Assembly (NCBI RefSeq): GCF_000004195.4
Contig: NC_030683.2
Coordinates: forward strand, 48,621,358 to 48,685,357
Origin: Xenopus tropicalis
Lineage: Eukaryota; Chordata; Amphibia; Anura; Pipidae
Length of the DNA stretch: 64,000 nt
Direction of reading: 5' to 3'
Positions 12,395 through 22,568 of this stretch are shown here, piece by piece. How positions within the stretch are numbered: the first letter of the stretch is position 1; each line of letters opens with the position of its first letter. A model generated the notes under the pieces. The model was not told where the DNA came from, did no database searches, and worked only from the letters and a program-made list of their open reading frames with translations. A program made the position numbers and the translations under genes.

Positions 12395-13071
12395 AAAAGA
12401 TTTTCAGACTGTGGATTTTTATTTCTAGATTGTTCCCCTTTAAATGATTTATTTATGCTGGAATTTCTTCTCTTTCTGTACTTATCACAAAATACCAGGT
12501 CTGAGAGGGTGAAAAATATTGTGTACATTTTGGCATAGGGGTTGGGTATAATAAAATATGTACATTCATAAATATATAATTTTGGACTTTGTAATGCATT
12601 ATGGTATATTTAACAGCTGAAATGAACAGCATAAAATGATGCAAAAGCATTAATACATAGCTTGCTGTGGATGCTGTTTGATGCCAGTTTTATAAAAACT
12701 TTTACACAGATTGATAAATAGGCCCTATTTTTGTGTTCCATCTTACACAATCAGCTCATACTGTATATGAAATCAACATAACCCAATACAAATGCAGATA
12801 ATAAAATGTTGAATGAAATTGCTTCTTATTAGTTTCAAGGTGACATACCCTCATTATGCACCAATGGCAAGTGTGACAAACAGAATCTAACATTTCAGGG
12901 GCATAAAACTGTAAAAATCTAACAAAGGAAGTTTTATCCCTCTACCTCATAACATCTGTTTGGTAATTAAATTTCTTTGGCACTCTTTTGCCTTGAAACA
13001 GGCATTTGGTGAAATTGCAACATTGCATCATTATGCAGCAGGTAGAGAGATCTGGCAAAGGATGAAACTTA
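12395..13071. other. No gene seen
   Basis: AT-rich, no supportable feature. Confidence 0.45.
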
Positions 13072-13218
13072 GGGGTATATTTATCATGATGTATAAAAAG
13101 TAGATAAAACATTACCGGTGATGTTGCTTATAGCAGCCAATCAGATGCTTTGCTTTGAACCTGGGCAACATTACTGGTAATGCTCCCCTCCACTTTTTAC
13201 ACATGATAAATATACCCC
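13072..13218. mobile_element. Palindromic MITE, 'ggggtatatttatcat' family
   Basis: Inverted ends 'ggggtatatttatcat' and 'atgataaatatacccc' are flanked by TTA on both sides. The interior includes 'attaccggtgatgttgc...cagccaatcagatgc', shared with the copies at 36.45, 52.9 and 53.1 kb. The 3-bp TTA flank suggests a PIF/Harbinger-type non-autonomous element. Confidence 0.65.
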
Positions 13219-13222
13219 TTAA

Positions 13223-13562
13223 GCTGGCCATACACGTGGCGATCTGATGATGTTTCGTACGACCATCGGTCGCACGAAACATCGTCAGATCCGCCACACA
13301 CCATTCAGGGCTGAATCGGCAGGTAAGGAGGTAGAAACAATAGGATTTCTACCTCCTTCTGCCGATTCAGCTCTGAAGGGAGAATTTTGGTCAGGCGCCT
13401 TCTATGGCGCCCGATCAAAATATTCTAACCTGGCCGATCGGCGAGCCAACCGATTTCAGCAGCTTCCTGCGATATCGGTCGGCTCGCTGACATACCATAC
13501 ACGCACCGATTATCGTACGAAACAAGGTTTCGTACGATAATATCGGTGTGTGTATGGCCGCC
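13223..13562. mobile_element. Multi-hairpin MITE flanked by TTAA
   Basis: TTAA at 13219-13222 and 13563-13566 bracket inverted ends 'gctggccatacacg' and 'gtgtgtatggccgcc'. Inside are several consecutive hairpins: tgtttcgtacga/tcgcacgaaaca near 13252-13283, gaatcggcaggta... against ...tgccgattc near 13313-13370, a tcaggcgcc/ggcgcccga hairpin near 13391-13420, a ggccgatcggcgagcc/ggctcgc block, and gattatcgtacgaaac/gtttcgtacgataat at about 13508-13542. The 97-aa open frame across it is a by-product. The TTAA target points to a piggyBac- or Kolobok-mobilised element. Confidence 0.65.
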
Positions 13563-13566
13563 TTAA

Positions 13567-13757
13567 GGGTGAAGACACACTGAGCAACTAGTAGCAGCTA
13601 CTTTTTGACAGCTATTAAACGAAAAATACCCTGCCATAGACTGAGAATTGGCTCTGGCAAACCACTCGTAGAGATAATTTTCAGTAAATGATCAGCATTG
13701 TCTATTTTAGTAGCCGTGACAAGTAGCTGCTACTAATAGCTCTGTGTGTCTTCACCC
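13567..13757. mobile_element. Palindromic MITE, 'gggtgaagacacac' family
   Basis: Ends 'gggtgaagacacac' and 'tgtgtgtcttcaccc' are inverted copies, and an inner arm (agtagcagctact / agtagctgctact) is also complementary. It abuts the preceding element at TTAA. A partial copy lies at 60322-60378. Confidence 0.6.
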
Positions 13758-13760
13758 TTA

Positions 13761-14309
<549 letters not shown>

Positions 14310-14339
14310 CAAGCTAAAATAGAAGCTCTCTCTAGTGAA

Positions 14340-14460
14340 GAGTGATTTTTTTTTTTGCCAGGTTTTGCTGCCAAAAAAAAGTCGCCACGAAAAAAACACA
14401 CTACACATTTGTGCCGTTTCGCATTTTCGGCAAACCAAAATGGGACAGATTCAGCCTCCA
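14340..14460. mobile_element. Partial 'tagtgatgagcgaat'-family MITE
   Basis: Recognisable end words of the family ('gccaggttttgctgcc', 'gccgtttcgcattttcggc', 'gggacagattc') in decayed form, next to the AT microsatellite. Confidence 0.4.
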
Positions 14461-15900
14461 GCTCAGGTGCTAGCCCTTGACATTTGGCTATGGTCAGTCA
14501 GTAAATTATTATTTTGTTTTTATACCACATTTTCACACTGTGCCCAAAACTTCTTATGTGTATCTTTTATTTTTGGATACAGCATGAAACTATAATATAT
14601 TCATTTTGAAGAGCATTAGAAATATGCAATTGTATTTTTAATTTCTAAGCCAGATGTCCCATAGTGTATGTTGTTGTTTTTAATTACTAACTCTGTGAAA
14701 TATGAGATGTAATCCTAGTTCCAATCACTGATGTGAAACATTGAAATAAAATGATGACTTTATGGCTAGTTGTATAAGCTGTGGCTTTGAAGAAAATCAA
14801 AGAAGCAGAAAACAAAACAAAAAACAAAGGATAATTTGCCAATACCTCTTGTCATGGTTTAACATGTTATAATGGAAATCAAACTGTAACACAAAATACT
14901 TGCAAGATACAAATTTATATGCAGGTCAATAGAAAGATTGGTTAACACAGTTACAAGGCACAAATTGGATCTAGTGGATATGATCACATCAAATGTGGTT
15001 ATTTATTTTGATACATCATTTAACCTTTTGTTGTTATCCCCTGAACACTTGATACTATAGAAGGCTTGCTGTTGAAACTGTAACTTGCACCTCCAACTTC
15101 AAGATCAGCTAATGAAATGCTACCCATTATTAAAACAGTATAGTTATAATTGTGTAAGCCCTCTGGAGTGCTACAGAGACAACAGGTCTAAACAGGGGAA
15201 ATAAAAATAAACAGAAGTGGCTTGTAAAAGCAAAAAAAAATAGTGAATTGGTAATAAGGTTAAAAATAATAGAAAAGATAAATGATAAACATTGAAATAG
15301 GGGTAGAAAGAGTACAAAAATTAAATGAAAAAGCTGCTGTGTAGGGCTCTGACAATCAAATGGAAAAGGAATTGGTTAAAAAAGGCAAGGGAAAGCTAGG
15401 GAAACAGGAAAAAAATAGATTTAAATATCAAATACTTAGCTTTTTGAACCACAATGTTGTGGTGTGGTAATTCACAGTGTAGATGAGGCCAAAGTATCCA
15501 GGTGCAAAGGGCTATGTGAACCTTGAATGATGGATGCTCTGGGACAGTTCTCTAATACAAATTATAGCTGCACAACCCACACAATCCACACTTCACTGCA
15601 CTGGTAGTACAGCCCCCCTCCAATGACTGAAGTCGAATCAGCAATGTGAATAATATGCATAGCAATAGTGTGTTTGCGGCTTTTTCAAATATTCACATTG
15701 CTCTGGGACAGTGACATCTATGTCACTTTTCTATAAAAACATAATCAAGTATACAGGCTATATTGACAACAAATTTTCTCTACTGTGGATTTTATGTTTT
15801 CATGTAGCCAACAGAAACATCTCTTAGGCATAGGATATATTATCCAGAATGTTTTTGCCTTTTTATGAATACAGATATTTTCCAAAATTTGGAGACCATA
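14461..15900. other. No gene seen
   Basis: AT-rich non-coding sequence without a diagnosable feature. Confidence 0.45.
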
Positions 15901-16308
15901 GGGTTGATTCACTAAAGTGCGATAAGCGTTATCGCATGCTTTTTTGCATTAAATAGATGCGAAAAAAGCACGATTTGCTAAAGTATTATGGAATGCGTTA
16001 AGTCACATATCTTGGTCATTTTTAGAACAGTAGTTTTCCGAAAGTAATGGCGTGTATGGCTAATATGGCATGCGGATTTTCGCACACGGCGACAGTTTGT
16101 GCGCACTGTGTTAATTAGCACATGTTGCGTCAAATACCACACAAAAATAGTTTTTGCGACTTAAATAACGCAAGCAGCATCGCGTCTAAATTAACTTAAG
16201 TATCCTTTTAGTGTATCGTGCGTTAAGACGTGAAAAATAAGATGCAATAAAAATTTTAACGCATGCTATAAATAGCGCTCGTTTTAACGCACCTTAGTGA
16301 ATCAACCC
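15901..16308. mobile_element. Palindromic MITE, 'gggttgattcactaaag' family
   Basis: The left end 'gggttgattcactaaagtgcg' is answered by 'cgcaccttagtgaatcaaccc' on the right. The interior is unusually CpG-containing (gcgttatcgcatgc, aacgcaagcag) compared with its surroundings. A second copy is at 62746-63118. Confidence 0.7.
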
Positions 16309-16309
16309 T

Positions 16310-16660
16310 CATGTCTAAAGCCCATTATCCAGAAAGTTCTGATTGACTTGAAGGCCATCTCCCATAGACACCAGTTTAATCAAATAATTCACATATTTAA
16401 AAATGATTTGCTTTTTCTCTGTAATAATAATACAACAGTACCACCAGTCCTTATTGGAAGAAAACAATATTACTGGGTTTATTTAATGTTTAAATATTTT
16501 TTAGCAGATCTAAAGAATGGAATTCCACAGTAACAGTCTGGATAGAAGGTACCTTACCTGTATAAGATACTTTTTTAAATGAAAATACCTAGAACTCTAT
16601 AGGTAATCACAGTATTTCAGCTTTCTGAATAATGGATTCCCTGATAATAGGTCCCATACA
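16310..16660. mobile_element. Decayed TA-type MITE ('acaggta...ttatccagaa' family)
   Basis: Contains family words in inverted order: 'cccattatccagaaagttc', 'ggccatctcccatagac', 'ggtttatttaatgttta' and 'accttacctgtata'. It is less intact than the sibling at 39173-39500 and lies next to the copy into which the LTR retrotransposon inserted. Confidence 0.5.
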
Positions 16661-16699
16661 GTTTAGTAGATGTAAAATATATTTTCTTTCTATAGTAAA

Positions 16700-16878
16700 C
16701 TATACACATACTGGTGTGGTATTTTCCAGACAAGGGGACTTTCTGTAAATTAGATTACCTTAACTTCGGTTTACTGACAATCATGTAAACCCAATAGGAT
16801 TGTTTTGCCACCAACATGGAAGCATGCAGCTTAGTTGGGATTAAGTACTGTAAAAAGGTTCTGTTTTATTATAACAGA
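16700..16878. mobile_element. Left part of the TA-type MITE split by the LTR element
   Basis: Words such as 'ccagacaaggggactttctg', 'aacccaataggattgtttt' and 'cttagttgggatta' match the intact copy at 39.2 kb. The sequence stops at CAGA (16875-16878), where the LTR retrotransposon begins, and resumes at 22569. Confidence 0.65.
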
Positions 16879-17503
16879 TGTGAGAGAAATGCTGGATTAG
16901 AGGTGGAAGGTGTTTATATTTCTCCCAGATTTCTCTCTTATATATACTAAGCTCCAGGGAAAGAATGTCAGCAGTGAAAGAGTGTTCTTTCACTGCATTC
17001 GGCGTTTGGAAAAGCCGGTAAAAAGGGCCCTGGAGTGAATGGAAGTGAGCGGGTGGGACTTCCATTCACCAGGCTATCCAGGTTTTGGTGAAGCCTGGCT
17101 AATTAGTGGCCTTGTTAGGCTTCAGGGGAAACCCCTTTAAACATGTTGTCTGCAGAGTTACTCACTCTCTCCTTTCCTGGGGAACTGCCTGCATGCAGTA
17201 TGGAGAGAGCCGGACACAGTGAGTAACCCAACTACTTTTGTTTTGTAGAGTTGGATGCTAGATCCTCTCTATTGCATAGAGAGGGAGATGCTTTATGTTT
17301 AGTTAGAGCCGGACAGGCTAGGATTTATTTTTATGTTTTGTTTTCTGATATACTCCTGTGTGCCGGTTATATGTGAATAAAGCTGATTGCGGTCAGCTTA
17401 AACCTATGTGCTGGGTGTGAACTGTTGTTTTCTGAGACCAATCTGATCCCTGCAATCTACCTAAACCCCCAGAGACTGCACTGCTTGGTTGAGTTGCCTT
17501 ACA
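16879..17503 (+). repeat. 5' LTR of the Gmr1-like element
   Basis: Begins TGTGAGAGAAATG and ends GCCTTACA. It contains a TATA-like run (TATATA, about 16939-16944) and an AATAAA signal at 17376-17381. Compared with 21944-22568 the only difference I see is T at 17490 against C at 22555, with no indels (constant offset 5065). Confidence 0.93.
16939..16944 (+). promoter_or_regulatory. Possible TATA box of the LTR promoter
   Basis: TATATA within 'ctcttatatatactaagc', about 60 bp into the LTR and well upstream of the AATAAA. Position is plausible for a U3 promoter; no other promoter evidence is visible. Confidence 0.35.
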
Positions 17504-17505
17504 TA

Positions 17506-17518
17506 TGGTGGAGGATGC
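17506..17518 (+). promoter_or_regulatory. Putative tRNA primer-binding site
   Basis: TGGTGGAGG begins two bases after the 5' LTR. It is complementary to a tRNA 3' end of the form CCUCCACCA, which occurs in some eukaryotic Ala and Thr tRNAs. The match weakens after nine bases, so the primer identity is open. Confidence 0.45.
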
Positions 17519-17641
17519 TTTGGCAATAAAAAAAAAAAAAAATTTTTTTTTTTTGGTTTGGTTTTTTTTTTTTTTTTTGGAGATTTAAAGGGCCAGAAAC
17601 CCAATTTCAGCTTTGCATTGTAAAGTGTTTTGCTGCACATC

Positions 17642-20600
17642 ATGATGGATGACGTTATCAAGGCCTTGATACAGGCTACGGCTGCTCAGCAAGAGGCCAC
17701 CAGAGTCCAGCAGCAACAGCTGATCGCATCCCGAGAGGAACAGCGACAAGACCGAGAGCTCCTCAAAGAGGTAGTGCAGCAGCTAGCTGCAAGGAGTGTC
17801 GCAGCACCTCCTACAGAAACCGCTAAACCAACTGCTATACGGGCTAGCTACTATCTGCAAAAGCTGACAACAAGTGATGACGTTGAAGCTTACCTTTCCA
17901 CATTTGAGAGGATAGCAGAGCGAGAGGACTGGCCTAAAGAGCAGTGGGCAGGCCTGGTGGCGCCCTTTCTCTCTGGGGAACCACAAAAAGCCTATTTTGA
18001 TCTGGATCACATTGCCGCTAAAGATTATGACAAACTAAAAGCTGAGATTTTGGCCCGGCTGGGGGTCACCCTCTCGGTCCGTGCCCAGCGTGTTCATCAG
18101 TGGATGTTTATGGCAGAAAAGCCTCCACGCTCCCAGATGCATGACCTAATTCATCTAACTAAAAAGTGGCTGCAGCCGGAGACCCTAACAGGGCCACAGA
18201 TCGTGGAGCGGATAGTGATGGACCGGTTCCTTAGGTCTCTGCCTTCACCTTTGCGCAAATGGGTAAGCCATGCAGACCCAACAACTGCAGACCAGCTTGT
18301 GGAAATGGTAGAACGGTACATTTCTGCTGAGGAGCTACTCAGTTTTCAACAAGTGGAGCGCACCTTGGCTCCCAAGGGAAAACTTCCTGCATGGAAAAAG
18401 GAACCTGTGACTGATAAGAGCATGCTCCAACGTGGACAATCTACAGGCGCTAGACCCAGAGACTACCAAAATGTGTCAGGAGGGACCCCTCCTCGCAGAG
18501 GACCAAATAAAGAATTGGTGCGGTGTTTCCGGTGCCATATGCTGGGACACTTTGCTGCAGACTGCAGCCTAACGGATGAACCTATGCAGTGTGATACTGC
18601 CTTAACAAAGAGACGTACGTCGATGTATGCTCAGATTGTGTGTACTGCCCTTCCAAAGACAGGGAAAGATAAATACCTGTGTGATGTTATTGTGGAAGGA
18701 AAGCCAGTGAATGCATTATTAGATTCTGGTAGCCAGGTTACCCTGATGAAATCTGTGTTGGTTGAAACCCCTCAATATGGGCCTGATACTGTAGGGGTTA
18801 CATGTATACATGGGGATACTCGCGAGTATTCTATGGCTGAAGTGGAAATCAAAACTGCCTACGGGACATTAAGGTACCCTGTAGGGTTGGTTCCCACTTT
18901 ACCACATGATGTAATTTTGGGGAGAAACTTCCCACATTTCTGGAAATTGTGGGAAACTGACAAGGTTATGGACCAGTCCTACTTAAAGGGAAGCCACCCT
19001 GATTCCGGTAGTAAAGTGTCTGAGGTTGTACCGGAAGGTGGGGCTACTATAGATTTTCCCTTTTCTGTATTAGCAGGGGAATCTGATGAGGTAGACATGG
19101 AACCCCAGGTTGACCAGACTATACCAGGTGGGGAAGTCCATGTAGACCCAGTTGAGGAAGACAATGACATGCCTGACTTGGAGATTAGGAGGGATAATTT
19201 TGCTTCAGAGCAGTTAAAGGATCCCACACTGTCTAGAGCAAGGGCCAATGTAAAAATGATAGATGGGAAACCTGTAGACTCTGACTCTAGACCCTCTTGT
19301 CCCTACTTAGCCCTCCAAAATGACCTGCTATATCAGGTAGTAGAAAAGGGAAATGACCGGGTGGAGCAGCTAGTTGTCCCAAAACCATACCGGCGTATGG
19401 TACTTGACCTCGCACATAAACATGTGATGGGCGGACATTTAGGGGTAGAGAAGACAAAGGAGCGAATTTTGCAACGGTTTTTCTGGCCAGGGCTACATGG
19501 TGAAGTTGAGCAATACTGTAGTTCCTGTCCAGACTGCCAGTATTCGGCTCCTAGGCCACATTTTCGTAGCCCTTTGGTCCCTCTCCCTGTGATAGAGACA
19601 CCATTTGAGAGGATAGCCATGGATTTGGTGGGCCCAATAGTAAAATCTGCACGGGGACACCAACATATATTGGTAATCATGGATTATGCTACCCGATACC
19701 CCGAGGCCATTCCTCTACGTAATACCTCCTCTAAATCCATTGCTAGAGAATTGGTACATGTCTTTAGCAGGGTAAGAATCCCAAAGGAAATACTCACTGA
19801 CCAAGGCACCCCGTTTATGTCCCGGGTCATGAAGGAGCTGTGCAGGTTGTTTAAAGTGGTCCAACTTCGCACTTCTGTATACCACCCCCAGACTGATGGG
19901 TTAGTGGAAAGGTTTAATAAAACGCTCAAAAGTATGCTTAAGAAGGTGGTAGACAAGGATGGGAAAAATTGGGATTACTTGTTACCCTATTTGATGTTTG
20001 CTATAAGGGAGGTCCCTCAATCATCTACGGGGTACTCACCGTTTGAGTTGCTATATGGTAGGCACCCAAGGGGCTTGTTGGACATAGCAAAGGAGACTTG
20101 GGAGGGACAACCCACCCCCTTTAAAAGTGTCATTGAGCATATAGACCAAATGCAGGACAGAATAACCGCGGTGATGCCCATAGTAAGAGAGCACATGGTG
20201 CAGGCACAAGAAGCCCAACAGAGGGTGTATAATAGGGGTGCCAGAGTACGCAATTTTTCCCCTGGGGATCGTGTACTAGTGCTAATACCCACCGTAGAAA
20301 GCAAATTTTTGGCAAAGTGGCAAGGGCCCTTTGAGATTCTTGAAAAGATTGGTGAAGTAAATTATAAGGTTCGCCAACCAGGTAAAAGGAAACCTGAGCA
20401 GGTTTACCACGTCAATCTTATAAAACCCTGGAAAGAAAGGATGTCATTGTTCACCAAGCCTACTATATCTCTAAGGGCAGAACCCCTAGTGCCAGAGGTT
20501 AAGGTGGCAGACTCCTTGTCAGACACTCAGAGGAAAGAGGTACAGACCTTTGTTATCAAAAATAGGGATGTTTTTTCTGAGAAACCTGGACGAACCTCTT

Positions 20601-22015
20601 TGGTAAAGCATGACATCATAACTGAACCTGGGGTAAGGGTTAACGTAAAACCTTATAGGGTGCCTGAAGCTAGACGAGAAGCCATATCTCAGGAAGTTAA
20701 AAAGATGTTAGAGTTGGGAGTCATTGAGGAGTCACATAGCGATTGGTCCAGTCCCATTGTCTTAATACCAAAACCGGATGGGAGCTGGCGCTTCTGCAAT
20801 GACTTTAGAAAATTAAATACTGTCTCCAAATTTGATGCCTACCCTATGCCTCGTGTGGACGAATTAATTGAGAGACTAGGGACGGCTAGATACCTGACAA
20901 CCTTAGATTTGACCAAGGGCTATTGGCAGATTCCCCTGACGGACCGAGCCAAAGAGAAAACTGCTTTTAGCACTCCTGAAGGTCTGTTCCAGTATTTAGT
21001 GTTGCCATTTGGGTTACATGGAGCCCCAGCAACCTTCCAACGTACCATGGACCAAATCTTAAGGCCCCATAGGCAGTACGCAGCAGCGTACCTTGATGAC
21101 GTAGTTATCCATAGCTCGGATTGGCAATCCCATCTACCCAGGGTACAGGCCGTGCTTGATTCCATACGAATGGCCGGTTTGACAGCTAACCCAAAAAAAT
21201 GTAGCATAGGCCTGGAAGAAGCCAAGTATTTGGGGTATAACATTGGTAGAGGGCTAGTTAAGCCTCAGCTTAACAAGGTGCAGGCAATTCAAGACTGGCC
21301 TAGACCAGTTACAAAAAAACAGGTTAGAGCTTTTTTGGGAATCACTGGTTACTACAGAAGGTTCATAGCTAACTTTGCCACTATAGCTGTCCCTCTGACT
21401 GACCTTACAAAAGGGACCAAGTCCATAATGATCAAGTGGAACTCTGAGGCAGAACAGGCCTTTCAGACCCTAAAAAAAGCCTTATGCAGCCAACCAGTAC
21501 TGATAACCCCAGACTTCACAAAGAAATTTATTGTGCAGACTGACGCATCCGATGTGGGAGTCGGAGCAGTACTGTCCCAAATCAGAGAGGGTGCAGAGCA
21601 TCCTATAGTTTTCCTGAGTAAAAAGCTGAACATCCATGAGAGAAACTATGCTACAGTAGAGAAGGAATGCTTAGCAGTGAAATGGGCGCTGGAGGAGCTT
21701 AGATACTATCTGTTAGGCCGCCAGTTTACATTAGTTACTGACCACGCCCCCCTTAAATGGATGTGTGAAAATCGTGAAAAGAATAGAAGGGTGACAAGAT
21801 GGTTCCTGGCCCTTCAGAACTACAAGTTCACAGTGGAGCATAGACCGGGGTCCCAGCTGGGAAATGCAGATGCCTTATCCCGGGTACACTGTTTTGAGGC
21901 TAGTTATGTTCCGACCCCTACGTCGAAACAGAGGGGGAGGGTGTGTGAGAGAAATGCTGGATTAGAGGTGGAAGGTGTTTATATTTCTCCCAGATTTCTC
22001 TCTTATATATACTAA
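17642..22015 (+). CDS. Gag-Pol polyprotein of the Gmr1-like element (PR-IN-RT-RH order)
   Basis: About 1457 residues from the first ATG of an ATG-ATG pair at 17642. The reading frame extends slightly upstream only through a non-ATG codon. Order: glutamine-rich coiled coil (about 10-55); capsid (about 65-230) whose second half (about 145-225, QWL.PE...P.LRKWV) resembles a SCAN domain; CCHC knuckle CX2CX4HX4C (about 294-307); aspartic protease with LLDSGS (about 361); integrase zinc motif H594, H599, C629, C632 and catalytic D661, D720, E756 (D-35-E spacing); RT with D1089 and YLDD at 1150-1153; RNase H with D1301, E1342, D1367. All expected catalytic residues are present. The last 24 codons lie inside the 3' LTR. 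The fused single frame means Gag and Pol must be made as one protein or separated by proteolysis only. Family identity is established knowledge applied to visible motifs. Confidence 0.93.
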   Translation: MMDDVIKALIQATAAQQEATRVQQQQLIASREEQRQDRELLKEVVQQLAARSVAAPPTETAKPTAIRASYYLQKLTTSDDVEAYLSTFERIAEREDWPKEQWAGLVAPFLSGEPQKAYFDLDHIAAKDYDKLKAEILARLGVTLSVRAQRVHQWMFMAEKPPRSQMHDLIHLTKKWLQPETLTGPQIVERIVMDRFLRSLPSPLRKWVSHADPTTADQLVEMVERYISAEELLSFQQVERTLAPKGKLPAWKKEPVTDKSMLQRGQSTGARPRDYQNVSGGTPPRRGPNKELVRCFRCHMLGHFAADCSLTDEPMQCDTALTKRRTSMYAQIVCTALPKTGKDKYLCDVIVEGKPVNALLDSGSQVTLMKSVLVETPQYGPDTVGVTCIHGDTREYSMAEVEIKTAYGTLRYPVGLVPTLPHDVILGRNFPHFWKLWETDKVMDQSYLKGSHPDSGSKVSEVVPEGGATIDFPFSVLAGESDEVDMEPQVDQTIPGGEVHVDPVEEDNDMPDLEIRRDNFASEQLKDPTLSRARANVKMIDGKPVDSDSRPSCPYLALQNDLLYQVVEKGNDRVEQLVVPKPYRRMVLDLAHKHVMGGHLGVEKTKERILQRFFWPGLHGEVEQYCSSCPDCQYSAPRPHFRSPLVPLPVIETPFERIAMDLVGPIVKSARGHQHILVIMDYATRYPEAIPLRNTSSKSIARELVHVFSRVRIPKEILTDQGTPFMSRVMKELCRLFKVVQLRTSVYHPQTDGLVERFNKTLKSMLKKVVDKDGKNWDYLLPYLMFAIREVPQSSTGYSPFELLYGRHPRGLLDIAKETWEGQPTPFKSVIEHIDQMQDRITAVMPIVREHMVQAQEAQQRVYNRGARVRNFSPGDRVLVLIPTVESKFLAKWQGPFEILEKIGEVNYKVRQPGKRKPEQVYHVNLIKPWKERMSLFTKPTISLRAEPLVPEVKVADSLSDTQRKEVQTFVIKNRDVFSEKPGRTSLVKHDIITEPGVRVNVKPYRVPEARREAISQEVKKMLELGVIEESHSDWSSPIVLIPKPDGSWRFCNDFRKLNTVSKFDAYPMPRVDELIERLGTARYLTTLDLTKGYWQIPLTDRAKEKTAFSTPEGLFQYLVLPFGLHGAPATFQRTMDQILRPHRQYAAAYLDDVVIHSSDWQSHLPRVQAVLDSIRMAGLTANPKKCSIGLEEAKYLGYNIGRGLVKPQLNKVQAIQDWPRPVTKKQVRAFLGITGYYRRFIANFATIAVPLTDLTKGTKSIMIKWNSEAEQAFQTLKKALCSQPVLITPDFTKKFIVQTDASDVGVGAVLSQIREGAEHPIVFLSKKLNIHERNYATVEKECLAVKWALEELRYYLLGRQFTLVTDHAPLKWMCENREKNRRVTRWFLALQNYKFTVEHRPGSQLGNADALSRVHCFEASYVPTPTSKQRGRVCERNAGLEVEGVYISPRFLSYIY
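21930..21943 (+). promoter_or_regulatory. Polypurine tract
   Basis: The run AGAGGGGGAGGG, immediately followed by TG and then the 3' LTR start, is the expected plus-strand primer site for reverse transcription. It is also translated as part of the ORF. Confidence 0.75.
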
Positions 22016-22568
22016 GCTCCAGGGAAAGAATGTCAGCAGTGAAAGAGTGTTCTTTCACTGCATTCGGCGTTTGGAAAAGCCGGTAAAAAGGGCCCTGGAG
22101 TGAATGGAAGTGAGCGGGTGGGACTTCCATTCACCAGGCTATCCAGGTTTTGGTGAAGCCTGGCTAATTAGTGGCCTTGTTAGGCTTCAGGGGAAACCCC
22201 TTTAAACATGTTGTCTGCAGAGTTACTCACTCTCTCCTTTCCTGGGGAACTGCCTGCATGCAGTATGGAGAGAGCCGGACACAGTGAGTAACCCAACTAC
22301 TTTTGTTTTGTAGAGTTGGATGCTAGATCCTCTCTATTGCATAGAGAGGGAGATGCTTTATGTTTAGTTAGAGCCGGACAGGCTAGGATTTATTTTTATG
22401 TTTTGTTTTCTGATATACTCCTGTGTGCCGGTTATATGTGAATAAAGCTGATTGCGGTCAGCTTAAACCTATGTGCTGGGTGTGAACTGTTGTTTTCTGA
22501 GACCAATCTGATCCCTGCAATCTACCTAAACCCCCAGAGACTGCACTGCTTGGTCGAGTTGCCTTACA
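21944..22568 (+). repeat. 3' LTR of the Gmr1-like element
   Basis: Same length as the 5' LTR, with one substitution seen (C at 22555). The pol frame runs 72 bases into it and stops at 22015. The AATAAA at 22441-22446 is the probable polyadenylation signal. Confidence 0.93.

Larger units (their letters stand above)
16879..22568 (+). mobile_element. Complete Gmr1-like Ty3/gypsy LTR retrotransposon
   Basis: Two 625-bp LTRs, TG...CA, bracket a single long Gag-Pol ORF. The pol order is protease, integrase, RT, RNase H, so integrase precedes RT. Domain sequences are Ty3/gypsy-like; this combination defines Gmr1-like elements of deuterostomes. The flanks carry the 4-bp duplication CAGA (16875-16878 and 22569-22572). 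If the LTR were taken one base shorter, the duplication would read ACAGA. No frameshift or premature stop is visible and the LTRs differ at one base, so the insertion is young and potentially competent; activity itself cannot be judged from the sequence. Confidence 0.92.

Noticed and set aside
16841..17065. Minus-strand open frame repeated at 21918-22130
   Set aside because: It is the antisense of the LTR, present twice because the LTR is present twice.
17528..17580. Long A and T homopolymer runs after the 5' LTR as a sign of internal damage to the element
   Set aside because: They lie in the untranslated leader, before the ATG at 17642, and do not interrupt coding sequence; they may be sequencing or slippage variation.
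17783..21243. Minus-strand open frames of 60-115 codons inside the LTR element
   Set aside because: They are antisense shadows of the Gag-Pol frame with no motif of their own.
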